Below, one piece after another: positions 43,240-50,290 of a DNA stretch of 61,288 bases. Numbering within the stretch: the first letter of the stretch is position 1; every line of letters starts with the position of its first letter. The DNA lies in the NCBI GenBank assembly GCA_964605775.1, contig CAZSDU010000017.1, positions 1 to 61,288 on the forward strand, given 5' to 3'. The notes beneath the pieces are model-generated. The model made no database searches, was not told the origin of the DNA, and saw only the letters and a list, made by a program, of their open reading frames with translations. The position numbers and the translations under genes are program-made. This stretch comes from CAZSDU01 sp964605775. GTDB lineage: Bacteria; Bacteroidota; Bacteroidia; Bacteroidales; FEN-979.

Positions 43240-44976
43240 TTATCTCAACTTCATCGAAGCAATGATGCCTTCGATCTTATCCATTAGGTGTTTTTCTGTT
43301 TGCTCATATTCTCCGATATGATTCAGTTTCTCTTTCACACTGAAATAAAACTTGATCTTAGGTTCTGTCCCTGAAGGACGGATGCTAATGATACTGCCAT
43401 CGGCTAGGACAAACTGCAGAACATTGGAAGAAAAAATAGGGATATGGGTTTCCGTCCCACTCACCAGGTCTTTTTGTTTCAGGCTCAGGTAATCCCTTAT
43501 CATCAAAACCTTTGAATGATTGATTATAGACGGGGGATTTTGCCTGTATCCAACCATCATTTGTTGAATTTCTTCGGCCCCGCTTTTCCCTTTCTTTGTT
43601 ACAGAAATCAGTTGCTCTTTATAGCATCCATACTTCTGATAAAGGTCAAGTAAAAGATCGAATAATGATTTACCCTGATCAGCCATCCAGGCAGCCGTTT
43701 CTGCAATCATGGCACAGGCACTTACGGCGTCTTTATCCCTGACGAAGTCACCAATCAGGTAACCATAACTTTCCTCCCCTCCCAGGATATATTGTTTTTT
43801 TTCTTCATTTTTCCGGATAACATCTGCGATGTATTTGAAACCGGTTAGGACATTAAAAGATTCTACATGAAAAGATCTGGCAATATCCTCCAGCATTTCT
43901 GTTGTAACAATGGTTTTTACGATATACTCTTTTCCGGTTAATTTCTCCAAAGCTTTCCAGCGGTCAAGCATATAATAGAACAGCAGGGCAGCGGTTTGGT
44001 TTCCATTAAGTAGTATCATTTTTTTATGGTGATTACGGATGGCAATGCCAACCCTGTCGGAATCAGGATCGGTGGCCATGACCAAGTCGGCCTGGATTTC
44101 GTCTGCTTTTTGAAGTGCCAGGTTTAAGGCATCAGGTTCTTCCGGGTTTGGTGAACGCAAGGTGGGGAAATTTCCGTCTGCAACCGCTTGTTCTTTAATG
44201 ATGGTCACGTTTGAAAAGCCATACATGGAAAGAATTTCAGGAACAAGCTTACGGCCTGCGCCATGAAGAGGGGTAAAGACAATTTTCAGATCCTGATGTC
44301 TTCGGATACTGTCGGGGGAAAGCGATAAAGCCTTGATTTTATCCAGGTAGATAGTGTCCATCTCAGTTCCGATAGGGATGATATTGGAAGGGATTCCGTT
44401 CCATCTGACAGCATCCACCGAAGTTATTTCAAGGACTTCACGAATAACATTTTCATCATGGGGTGTAATAAACTGGGCGCCATCATCCCAGTATGCTTTA
44501 TATCCGTTATACTCCTTGGGATTATGGGAGGCAGTGATCATTACCCCACTCTGACAGCTCAGCTGGCGTATGGCAAAAGATAATTCTGGTGTGGGACGAA
44601 GGTCGTCAAACAGGTAAACGATAAACCCGTTAGCCGAAAGCACCTCCGCAGTGATCCGGGCAAAATACGGACTATTATTCCGACTGTCGTAAGCAATTGC
44701 TGTTTTGATGGGATTGATTCCGGGGAACATTTTTTTTAGGTAATTGGCCAGACCCTGGGTTGCCATTCCCACGGTGTACTTATTCATTCGGTTGGTTCCG
44801 ACACCCATGATTCCTCTTAATCCACCAGTTCCAAATTCGAGGTTACGATAAAATGAGTCGGTCAGTTCAGCCGGATCATGCTCAATAAGTTCCTGAACCC
44901 TGGATTTGGTATCCTCATCAAAATTTCCCTTCAGCCAAGCCTGGGCACGTTCAAGGATAAATTTTTCAACACTCAT
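43240..44976 (-). CDS. Phosphosugar mutase (phosphoglucomutase/phosphomannomutase, PGM2-like)
   Basis: A 578-residue alpha-D-phosphohexomutase of the longer PGM2-like type. The phosphoserine is Ser150 in ITASHNPKEYNGYK. The metal loop is ATDPDSDRVGI, the sugar loop GGEESYGYL and the phosphate loop RPSGTEPKIKFYF. In this operon it probably supplies glucose-1-phosphate, the precursor of UDP-glucose used by the upstream dehydrogenase and of dTDP-sugars. It starts 7 bp after rfbD. Confidence 0.92.
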   Translation of the reverse strand: MSVEKFILERAQAWLKGNFDEDTKSRVQELIEHDPAELTDSFYRNLEFGTGGLRGIMGVGTNRMNKYTVGMATQGLANYLKKMFPGINPIKTAIAYDSRNNSPYFARITAEVLSANGFIVYLFDDLRPTPELSFAIRQLSCQSGVMITASHNPKEYNGYKAYWDDGAQFITPHDENVIREVLEITSVDAVRWNGIPSNIIPIGTEMDTIYLDKIKALSLSPDSIRRHQDLKIVFTPLHGAGRKLVPEILSMYGFSNVTIIKEQAVADGNFPTLRSPNPEEPDALNLALQKADEIQADLVMATDPDSDRVGIAIRNHHKKMILLNGNQTAALLFYYMLDRWKALEKLTGKEYIVKTIVTTEMLEDIARSFHVESFNVLTGFKYIADVIRKNEEKKQYILGGEESYGYLIGDFVRDKDAVSACAMIAETAAWMADQGKSLFDLLLDLYQKYGCYKEQLISVTKKGKSGAEEIQQMMVGYRQNPPSIINHSKVLMIRDYLSLKQKDLVSGTETHIPIFSSNVLQFVLADGSIISIRPSGTEPKIKFYFSVKEKLNHIGEYEQTEKHLMDKIEGIIASMKLR

Positions 44977-44983
44977 AAACTAT

Positions 44984-45844
44984 TTATTTATTCAGTAATT
45001 GAATACATTCTTTCAGGCTATCTCTCCAATAAGGGATTTTCAGTTGGAAACGCTGCCTGATCTTCGCTTTATTCAGTACACTGTAAAAAGGTCTGACAGC
45101 GGGAAGCGGATAGTCGCGGGTTTCAATGGGATTGATGTCACAGGGAAGGCCACCTAATTCAACAATGGTTTTGGCAAAATCATACCAACTCACGACCCCT
45201 TCATTGGAATAGTGATAGATTTCCACTCCTTCACATGGGTAGTCATGGGATAAAACAGAGGCAATTGCCTGGGCGAGATCCTTTGCATAAGTGGGGGTCC
45301 CGGTTTGATCAAAGACCACGTTCAGCACTCCTCTTTCTTTTGCGTATTTCAGGATGGTTTTAACAAAGTTGTTGCCAAACGAAGAATAAAGCCATGATGT
45401 ACGGAGGATGATAGTATTCCCATCTGCTTTTCTGATTTCTTCTTCTGCAGCCCATTTTGTACGGGCATAAGCAGAAACCGGATTCACCGGGTCTGTTTCA
45501 ACGTAGGGACGGTATCCTTTTCCATCAAATACATAATCTGTGGAAATATGGATCAGGATGGAATGGAATTTTTTGCAAGCTATTGCCAGATTGCCGGCAG
45601 CAATGGCATTGATATTCATGGCTTTTTCAAACTCCTGTTCGGCTTTATCTACTGCAGTATAGGCGGCACAGTTGATGACTGCTTCAACAGGATTGTTCGA
45701 AAAAAAAGAATGGATATCATCAGAATGAGTAATATCAAGGGTTTCAACATCGGTAAAAAAAAAGCGATGCTGAGGATAATCCAGGGAAATGAGTTGTAAT
45801 TCATTCCCGAGTTGTCCGTTAGCCCCTGTTACTAGTATCTTCAT
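44984..45844 (-). CDS. rfbD: dTDP-4-dehydrorhamnose reductase
   Basis: A 286-residue extended SDR with TGANGQLGNEL (6-16), STDYVFDG (about 105-112) and the catalytic YARTK pair (about 131-135). It performs the last step of dTDP-L-rhamnose synthesis. rfbA, B and C are not in the window, so they should lie elsewhere. It stands between the UDP-glucuronate decarboxylase gene (12 bp) and the phosphosugar mutase gene (7 bp). Confidence 0.9.
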   Translation of the reverse strand: MKILVTGANGQLGNELQLISLDYPQHRFFFTDVETLDITHSDDIHSFFSNNPVEAVINCAAYTAVDKAEQEFEKAMNINAIAAGNLAIACKKFHSILIHISTDYVFDGKGYRPYVETDPVNPVSAYARTKWAAEEEIRKADGNTIILRTSWLYSSFGNNFVKTILKYAKERGVLNVVFDQTGTPTYAKDLAQAIASVLSHDYPCEGVEIYHYSNEGVVSWYDFAKTIVELGGLPCDINPIETRDYPLPAVRPFYSVLNKAKIRQRFQLKIPYWRDSLKECIQLLNK

Positions 45845-45856
45845 GGTTAATTCAAC

Positions 45857-46795
45857 CTAAATGATGGATTGAAAGAAGGCGATGGTTTTTTTCAGCCCTT
45901 CCTCCAGGGGAATCTTTGGTTCCCATTCCAGTTCTTTTTTTGCCAGAGTAATATTGGGCTGTCTCTGGGTAGGGTCATCGGAGGGCAGGGGCATGAATAT
46001 TATTTTTGATTTTGATCCGGTGAGGAAGATAACCAATTCGGCCAGTTGCTTAATCGTAAATTCATTCGGATTTCCAATGTTTACAGGTCCGATGAATTCT
46101 TCTCTCGCGTTCATCATCCTGATCATTCCCTCGATGAGGTCATCCACATACTGAAAACTGCGTGTTTGGGAACCATCGCCATAGATAGTGATATCTTCTC
46201 CCTTCAATGCCTGAACGATGAAGTTGGAAACCACCCTGCCATCATGTGGATGCATCCTGGGACCATACGTATTGAATATCCTGATGATTTTAATGCGGAC
46301 TTTATTTTGTTCATGATAATTCATGAACAAGGTTTCTGCCACCCTTTTCCCTTCATCATAACAGGACCGCTGCCCGATGGGATTCACATGACCCCAGTAA
46401 GATTCCACCTGGGGATGAACTTCAGGATCGCCGTATACTTCGCTGGTCGAAGCCTGGAGTATTCTGGCTTTGATCCGCTTGGCTAATCCGAGCATATTGA
46501 TGGCACCCATGACGGAAGTCTTCACGGTCTTAATGGGATTGTACTGATAATGGATGGGGGAAGCCGGGCAGGCCAGATTGTAGATCTCATCCACTTCGAT
46601 AAAAAAGGGCATGGTGACATCATGCCTGATCAATTCAAAGAATGGGTTTTCAAGGAGATGGATGACATTCTGTTTCTGACCTGTGAAATAATTATCCAGG
46701 CAAACCACTTCATTCCCATCCTGAAGCAGGCGTTCGCAAAGATGTGACCCCAGGAAGCCAGCTCCGCCGGTGACTAAAATCTTTTTTCTGATCAT
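45857..46795 (-). CDS. UDP-glucuronate decarboxylase (UDP-xylose synthase) type SDR
   Basis: A 312-residue extended SDR with TGGAGFLGSHLCERL (9-23), LDNYFTGQKQN (35-45), NLACPASPIHYQYNPIKT (about 73-90) and the catalytic tyrosine in SCYDEGKR (about 146-153). These are the hallmark motifs of UXS, which oxidatively decarboxylates UDP-glucuronate to UDP-xylose. The enzyme making UDP-glucuronate is encoded immediately upstream, with a 4-bp overlap, which strongly supports the assignment. Confidence 0.92.
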   Translation of the reverse strand: MIRKKILVTGGAGFLGSHLCERLLQDGNEVVCLDNYFTGQKQNVIHLLENPFFELIRHDVTMPFFIEVDEIYNLACPASPIHYQYNPIKTVKTSVMGAINMLGLAKRIKARILQASTSEVYGDPEVHPQVESYWGHVNPIGQRSCYDEGKRVAETLFMNYHEQNKVRIKIIRIFNTYGPRMHPHDGRVVSNFIVQALKGEDITIYGDGSQTRSFQYVDDLIEGMIRMMNAREEFIGPVNIGNPNEFTIKQLAELVIFLTGSKSKIIFMPLPSDDPTQRQPNITLAKKELEWEPKIPLEEGLKKTIAFFQSII

Positions 46796-48117
46796 TTGGT
46801 GGTATCTATGCCAATGCAGAAATATTGAAATCCTTTCCGCTTCATTTCGGCAGGTTCATAAATATTTCTCCCGTCAAAAATGACTGGATCTTTTAAAAGT
46901 TTTTTGATCACGTTGAGATTCGGAAACTTGAATTCAGGCCATTCAGTGACCAGCAGCAGGCAATCAGCATCGATCAGGGCATCGTATTGATCTTCGGCAT
47001 ATTCGATGCAGTCACCCAGGATTCTTTTAGCTTCATGCATGGCAACCGGATCATAGGCTTTGACTTTTGCGCCTGCTTCTAACAGTTTCTTGATCATCAC
47101 GAGAGAGGGAGCTTCCCTCATATCATCGGTTTGAGGTTTAAAAGACAATCCCCAGAAAGCAATTGTTTTTCCCTTCACCTCCCCTTGGTAAAACCTGGAG
47201 ATTTTATGAAACATAACAGCTTTCTGATCATCATTGACGGCTTCAACGGCTTTCAGTACCCTCAGGGGATATTTATAGTCTTCAGCGGTATGGATCAACG
47301 CTTTTACGTCTTTCGGGAAACAGGAACCTCCATAACCAATCCCTGGATAAATGAATTTATTTCCGATCCTGGAATCAGAACCGATTCCTTTTCTAACCAT
47401 ATTGATATCGGCGCCAACGATTTCGCAAAGGTTGGCGATGTCGTTCATGAAACTGATTTTTGTTGCAAGCATTGAATTGGCAGCATATTTGGTCATTTCT
47501 GCAGAAGTGATATCCATAAAAATGACCGGATGCCCATTCAGGGTAAAAGGTTTATAAAGACTTTTCATCAGTTCTTCAGCTCGTTGTGAGTCCAGCCCGA
47601 CAACGATACGGTCAGGCTTCAGGAAGTCATCAATGGCGGCTCCTTCTTTCAGGAACTCAGGATTGGAAGCTACATCAAATTCCAATTTAAGTCCGCGTTT
47701 ATCCAATTCTTCCTGGACTGCGGCTTTGACTTTCTTTGCAGTACCCACAGGAACGGTACTTTTCGTCACGATGAGGAGGTAGTCTTTCATGAATTTACCG
47801 CAGTCCCTTGCAACAGAAACCACATACTGAAGGTCAGCACTACCGTCTTCATCAGGAGGGGTGCCAACAGCGGAAAAGATCACTTCACAATCTTTAAGGG
47901 CTTCTTCTATGCTGGTGGTAAAATGAAGACGGTCCTTTTTCATGTTTCTATGCACCATTTCTTCCAGTCCCGGCTCATAAATGGGAATGACTCCCTGTTT
48001 CAGATTTTCAATTTTTTTCTGGTCAATATCAACACAGGTGACATCGATTCCGACTTCAGCAAAACAGGTTCCGGTAACAAGACCGACATAACCTGATCCG
48101 ACAATAGCAACTTTCAT
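46792..48117 (-). CDS. ugd: UDP-glucose 6-dehydrogenase
   Basis: A 441-residue enzyme oxidising UDP-glucose to UDP-glucuronate with two NAD+. It has VGSGYVGLVTGTCFAEVG (5-22) and the catalytic cysteine in GYGGSCFPKD (about 260). A longer reading from 48162 is rejected because the -7 box of a full promoter (48158-48151) lies inside it, and the family starts at MKVAIVGSG. It heads the operon ugd - UDP-glucuronate decarboxylase - rfbD - mutase - outer-membrane protein. Confidence 0.95.
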   Translation of the reverse strand: MKVAIVGSGYVGLVTGTCFAEVGIDVTCVDIDQKKIENLKQGVIPIYEPGLEEMVHRNMKKDRLHFTTSIEEALKDCEVIFSAVGTPPDEDGSADLQYVVSVARDCGKFMKDYLLIVTKSTVPVGTAKKVKAAVQEELDKRGLKLEFDVASNPEFLKEGAAIDDFLKPDRIVVGLDSQRAEELMKSLYKPFTLNGHPVIFMDITSAEMTKYAANSMLATKISFMNDIANLCEIVGADINMVRKGIGSDSRIGNKFIYPGIGYGGSCFPKDVKALIHTAEDYKYPLRVLKAVEAVNDDQKAVMFHKISRFYQGEVKGKTIAFWGLSFKPQTDDMREAPSLVMIKKLLEAGAKVKAYDPVAMHEAKRILGDCIEYAEDQYDALIDADCLLLVTEWPEFKFPNLNVIKKLLKDPVIFDGRNIYEPAEMKRKGFQYFCIGIDTTK

Positions 48118-48150
48118 AGGGTGTAGTTTTTGGTTTTCATGAATCGTGAA

Positions 48151-48183
48151 CAAATATAACAAGAAAGATATTTAAACTTCAAA
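48151..48183 (-). promoter_or_regulatory. Bacteroidota-type promoter for the ugd operon
   Basis: Minus-strand TTTG (48183-48180), 21 bases, then TATATTTG (48158-48151). The leader to the ATG at 48117 is about 28 nt. This is a full match to TTTG-N19..21-TAnnTTTG. Confidence 0.65.
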
Positions 48184-48227
48184 TTTATTTTAAAGCTTTA
48201 ATATTATTGCACGCCTGCATTGTCTGA

Positions 48228-49031
48228 TCAAAAATTCAACCTGGTCTGGATGGCTTTCACTTCTTCTTTTATTTTCTTTACACTTTCCAGAAGGTACTGG
48301 GTTTCGGTTTTTTGGTTCTCAGGGATTTCGGGGCTGATATAATGAACGAACTGCCATATTTCCCGTATATCCTTAACCGGGATATCGTAAGCGTTATAAA
48401 TGGGATTTAAGGAGTGAAGGGTAAGCAATCCCTCTGTTTTAATTTTGTTTTCCACCACTTTGAAGACCACGCCTTCTTCGATTGTAAGGATGATACAGGC
48501 ATCTTTGTCGCGGAGGCTGTTCCAGTCCTGGATAAAAACACCCGTGACAAAGGCGCCGGATGGAATGGGGAGCATGGAATCTCCGCTGATCTGAAAGGTC
48601 CGATATTTTTTTTGTTTTGACAGAAAGGGAAGTCGGAAAGTAGGCAGGATACTGATGTAGTCAGGATCAGCATACCCGCCTGTATATCCTGCTTTGGCTT
48701 TTTCAGACACCAGTTCGATGTTCTCCTCATTATCATTCCCAACGGTGGTAGTTAGAATCCTAAGGTTACTGCCTTTGAGAAAGACGTCATAACCCCTTTC
48801 AATCTGGCGGAGCTGACTTTCGGAAAGTTTTGTAAAATCAACCTTGATCAACGTATCTATGGCTATGTTATAATAAGTGGAAAACCTTACCAAGGCTTCC
48901 ATTCCGGGTTGTGCAACCCCATTTTCGTAGCCGCTCAGGGTGGAACGTTTTATTTCCATGGAGGCAGCCACCTCATCCTGGGTGAGTTCACGCCGCTTCC
49001 GTATCAGTTTTATATTCCTGCTGAAAAACAT
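48228..49031 (-). CDS. XRE/S24 LexA-like transcriptional regulator
   Basis: A 267-residue repressor. The N-terminal helix-turn-helix is of XRE type (LTQDEVAASMEIKRSTLSGYENG, about 16-38). The C-terminal half is an S24 serine-lysine peptidase domain: the nucleophile is Ser152 in ISGDSM and the general base Lys191 in VVFKVV. An Ala114-Gly115 pair (KAKAGYTGGY) lies 37 residues before the serine, close to the Ala-Gly cleavage-site spacing of LexA (about 34). The protein is therefore probably self-cleaving upon a RecA filament. It is divergent from dinB-dnaE, and its -7 box is covered by a perfect palindrome. A short coiled coil ends the protein. Confidence 0.85.
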   Translation of the reverse strand: MFFSRNIKLIRKRRELTQDEVAASMEIKRSTLSGYENGVAQPGMEALVRFSTYYNIAIDTLIKVDFTKLSESQLRQIERGYDVFLKGSNLRILTTTVGNDNEENIELVSEKAKAGYTGGYADPDYISILPTFRLPFLSKQKKYRTFQISGDSMLPIPSGAFVTGVFIQDWNSLRDKDACIILTIEEGVVFKVVENKIKTEGLLTLHSLNPIYNAYDIPVKDIREIWQFVHYISPEIPENQKTETQYLLESVKKIKEEVKAIQTRLNF

Positions 49032-49051
49032 GATAAATATTTTTGGTGTTG

Positions 49052-49089
49052 CAAATATAATGATTATATTGTAATCAAAAAAATGATTA
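49052..49089. promoter_or_regulatory. Operator candidate between the S24 regulator and dinB
   Basis: AATATAAT-G-ATTATATT (49054-49070) is a perfect 8+1+8 palindrome. It overlaps TATATTTG (49059-49052, minus strand), the -7 box pointing at the regulator gene. Half-sites TGATTA (49061-49066), TAATCA (49072-49077) and TGATTA (49084-49089) alternate with centre spacings of 11 and 12 bp, about one helical turn. This is the layout expected of an XRE/S24 repressor controlling itself and dinB. No clear -33 box is seen for either gene. Confidence 0.6.
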
Positions 49090-49141
49090 AAAACACGTCA
49101 AAGATAAAAAATATTTTAAGCGCTTTGTTATCGTACTGCTT

Positions 49142-50290
49142 ATGATTTTTTTCCGTAATATCCTTCATCTCGATCTCGATACTTTCTTTGTGTCGGTGGA
49201 ACGGCTTATCAGGCCTGAATTGGTTGGGAAACCGGTAATTGTTGGGGGGACTTCCGACCGGAGCGTGGTATCTAGCTGCAGTTATGAAGCCCGGAAATTT
49301 GGCGTTCATTCAGCCATGCCGGTGAAGATGGCCAGGGTATTGTGCAGGGATGCGGTTCTTGTGAGAGGTGATATGGAGCTATATTCCAAATATTCACATA
49401 CTGTTACCGAAATCATTGCTGAAAAGGCTCCGCTTTATGAGAAGGCTTCCATTGATGAGCATTATATTGATATTACCGGAATGGATCGTTTTTTCGGATC
49501 ATTGAAATGGGCGCATGAATTACGTCAAAGTATTATTAAAAATACCGGGCTGCCTATTTCCCTGGGTTTGTCTGTGAATAAAACCGTATCGAAGATGGCT
49601 GCGGGGGAAGCCAAACCCAACGGGGAATTGCATGTGCCGGATTATGGAGTAAGTTCTTTTTTGTCGCCACTATCCATTCGCAAAATTCCCGGCATAGGGG
49701 AGAAGACTTATCCTTTGCTTCGCGCTATGGGCGTTTCCACCATCGAAACCCTGAGCCGGATTCCATTGGAAATGATGGAAAGTGTAATGGGAAAAATTGG
49801 TATAATGCTTTGGGAAAAGGCCAATGGCATTGACCGTACTCCGGTTTATCCTTACCATGAAGCCAGATCGGTGAGTACCGAGACCACCTTTGATCAGGAC
49901 AGTATTGATATCATACGCATGAAAGAAATTCTCGTCAAGATGGTGGAGAAAATATCCTTTGAATTACGCGATAAGCAAAAGTTGACTTCTTGTATTACCG
50001 TAAAGATCCGCTATTCAAATTTTGATACGCATACCCTACAGAAGAAGATTCCCTATACTGCCTTCGATCATCAGATCATACCGGTAGTGAAAGATCTGTT
50101 CGACCGGCTTTACCAGCGCCGCATGCTGATTCGCCTCATTGGTATCCGTTTTAGCGGGCTTGTTACCGGTAATCCGCAACTGAATATGTTCGACGACCAT
50201 ACAGAGATGATCAGCCTTTACCAATCTCTCGACCGTATCCGGAGAAAGTATGGGCGAAAGGCAGTGAGGAGGGGCGTAGCATGTACCTGA
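49142..50290 (+). CDS. dinB: Y-family DNA polymerase IV (DinB)
   Basis: A 382-residue translesion polymerase. The metal ligands are present: DLDTFF (Asp11, Asp13) and SIDE (103-106, Asp105 and Glu106). This separates it from the inactive ImuB proteins. The helix-hairpin-helix is IRKIPGIGEKTYPLLRAMG (about 178-196). The little-finger domain ends with QLNMF (346-350), a sliding-clamp binding motif, and a 32-residue basic tail. Its stop overlaps the dnaE start by 10 bp, so the two polymerases are cotranslated. Expression probably depends on the divergent S24 regulator. Confidence 0.93.
   Translation: MIFFRNILHLDLDTFFVSVERLIRPELVGKPVIVGGTSDRSVVSSCSYEARKFGVHSAMPVKMARVLCRDAVLVRGDMELYSKYSHTVTEIIAEKAPLYEKASIDEHYIDITGMDRFFGSLKWAHELRQSIIKNTGLPISLGLSVNKTVSKMAAGEAKPNGELHVPDYGVSSFLSPLSIRKIPGIGEKTYPLLRAMGVSTIETLSRIPLEMMESVMGKIGIMLWEKANGIDRTPVYPYHEARSVSTETTFDQDSIDIIRMKEILVKMVEKISFELRDKQKLTSCITVKIRYSNFDTHTLQKKIPYTAFDHQIIPVVKDLFDRLYQRRMLIRLIGIRFSGLVTGNPQLNMFDDHTEMISLYQSLDRIRRKYGRKAVRRGVACT

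Noticed and set aside
46792..48162. Longer ugd starting at 48162
   Set aside because: The -7 box of the promoter lies inside the extra codons, and the family begins at MKVAIVGSG.
49142..50290. ImuB identity for the Y-family polymerase
   Set aside because: The catalytic DLD and SIDE residues are intact, whereas ImuB proteins have lost them; DinB/Pol IV fits better.
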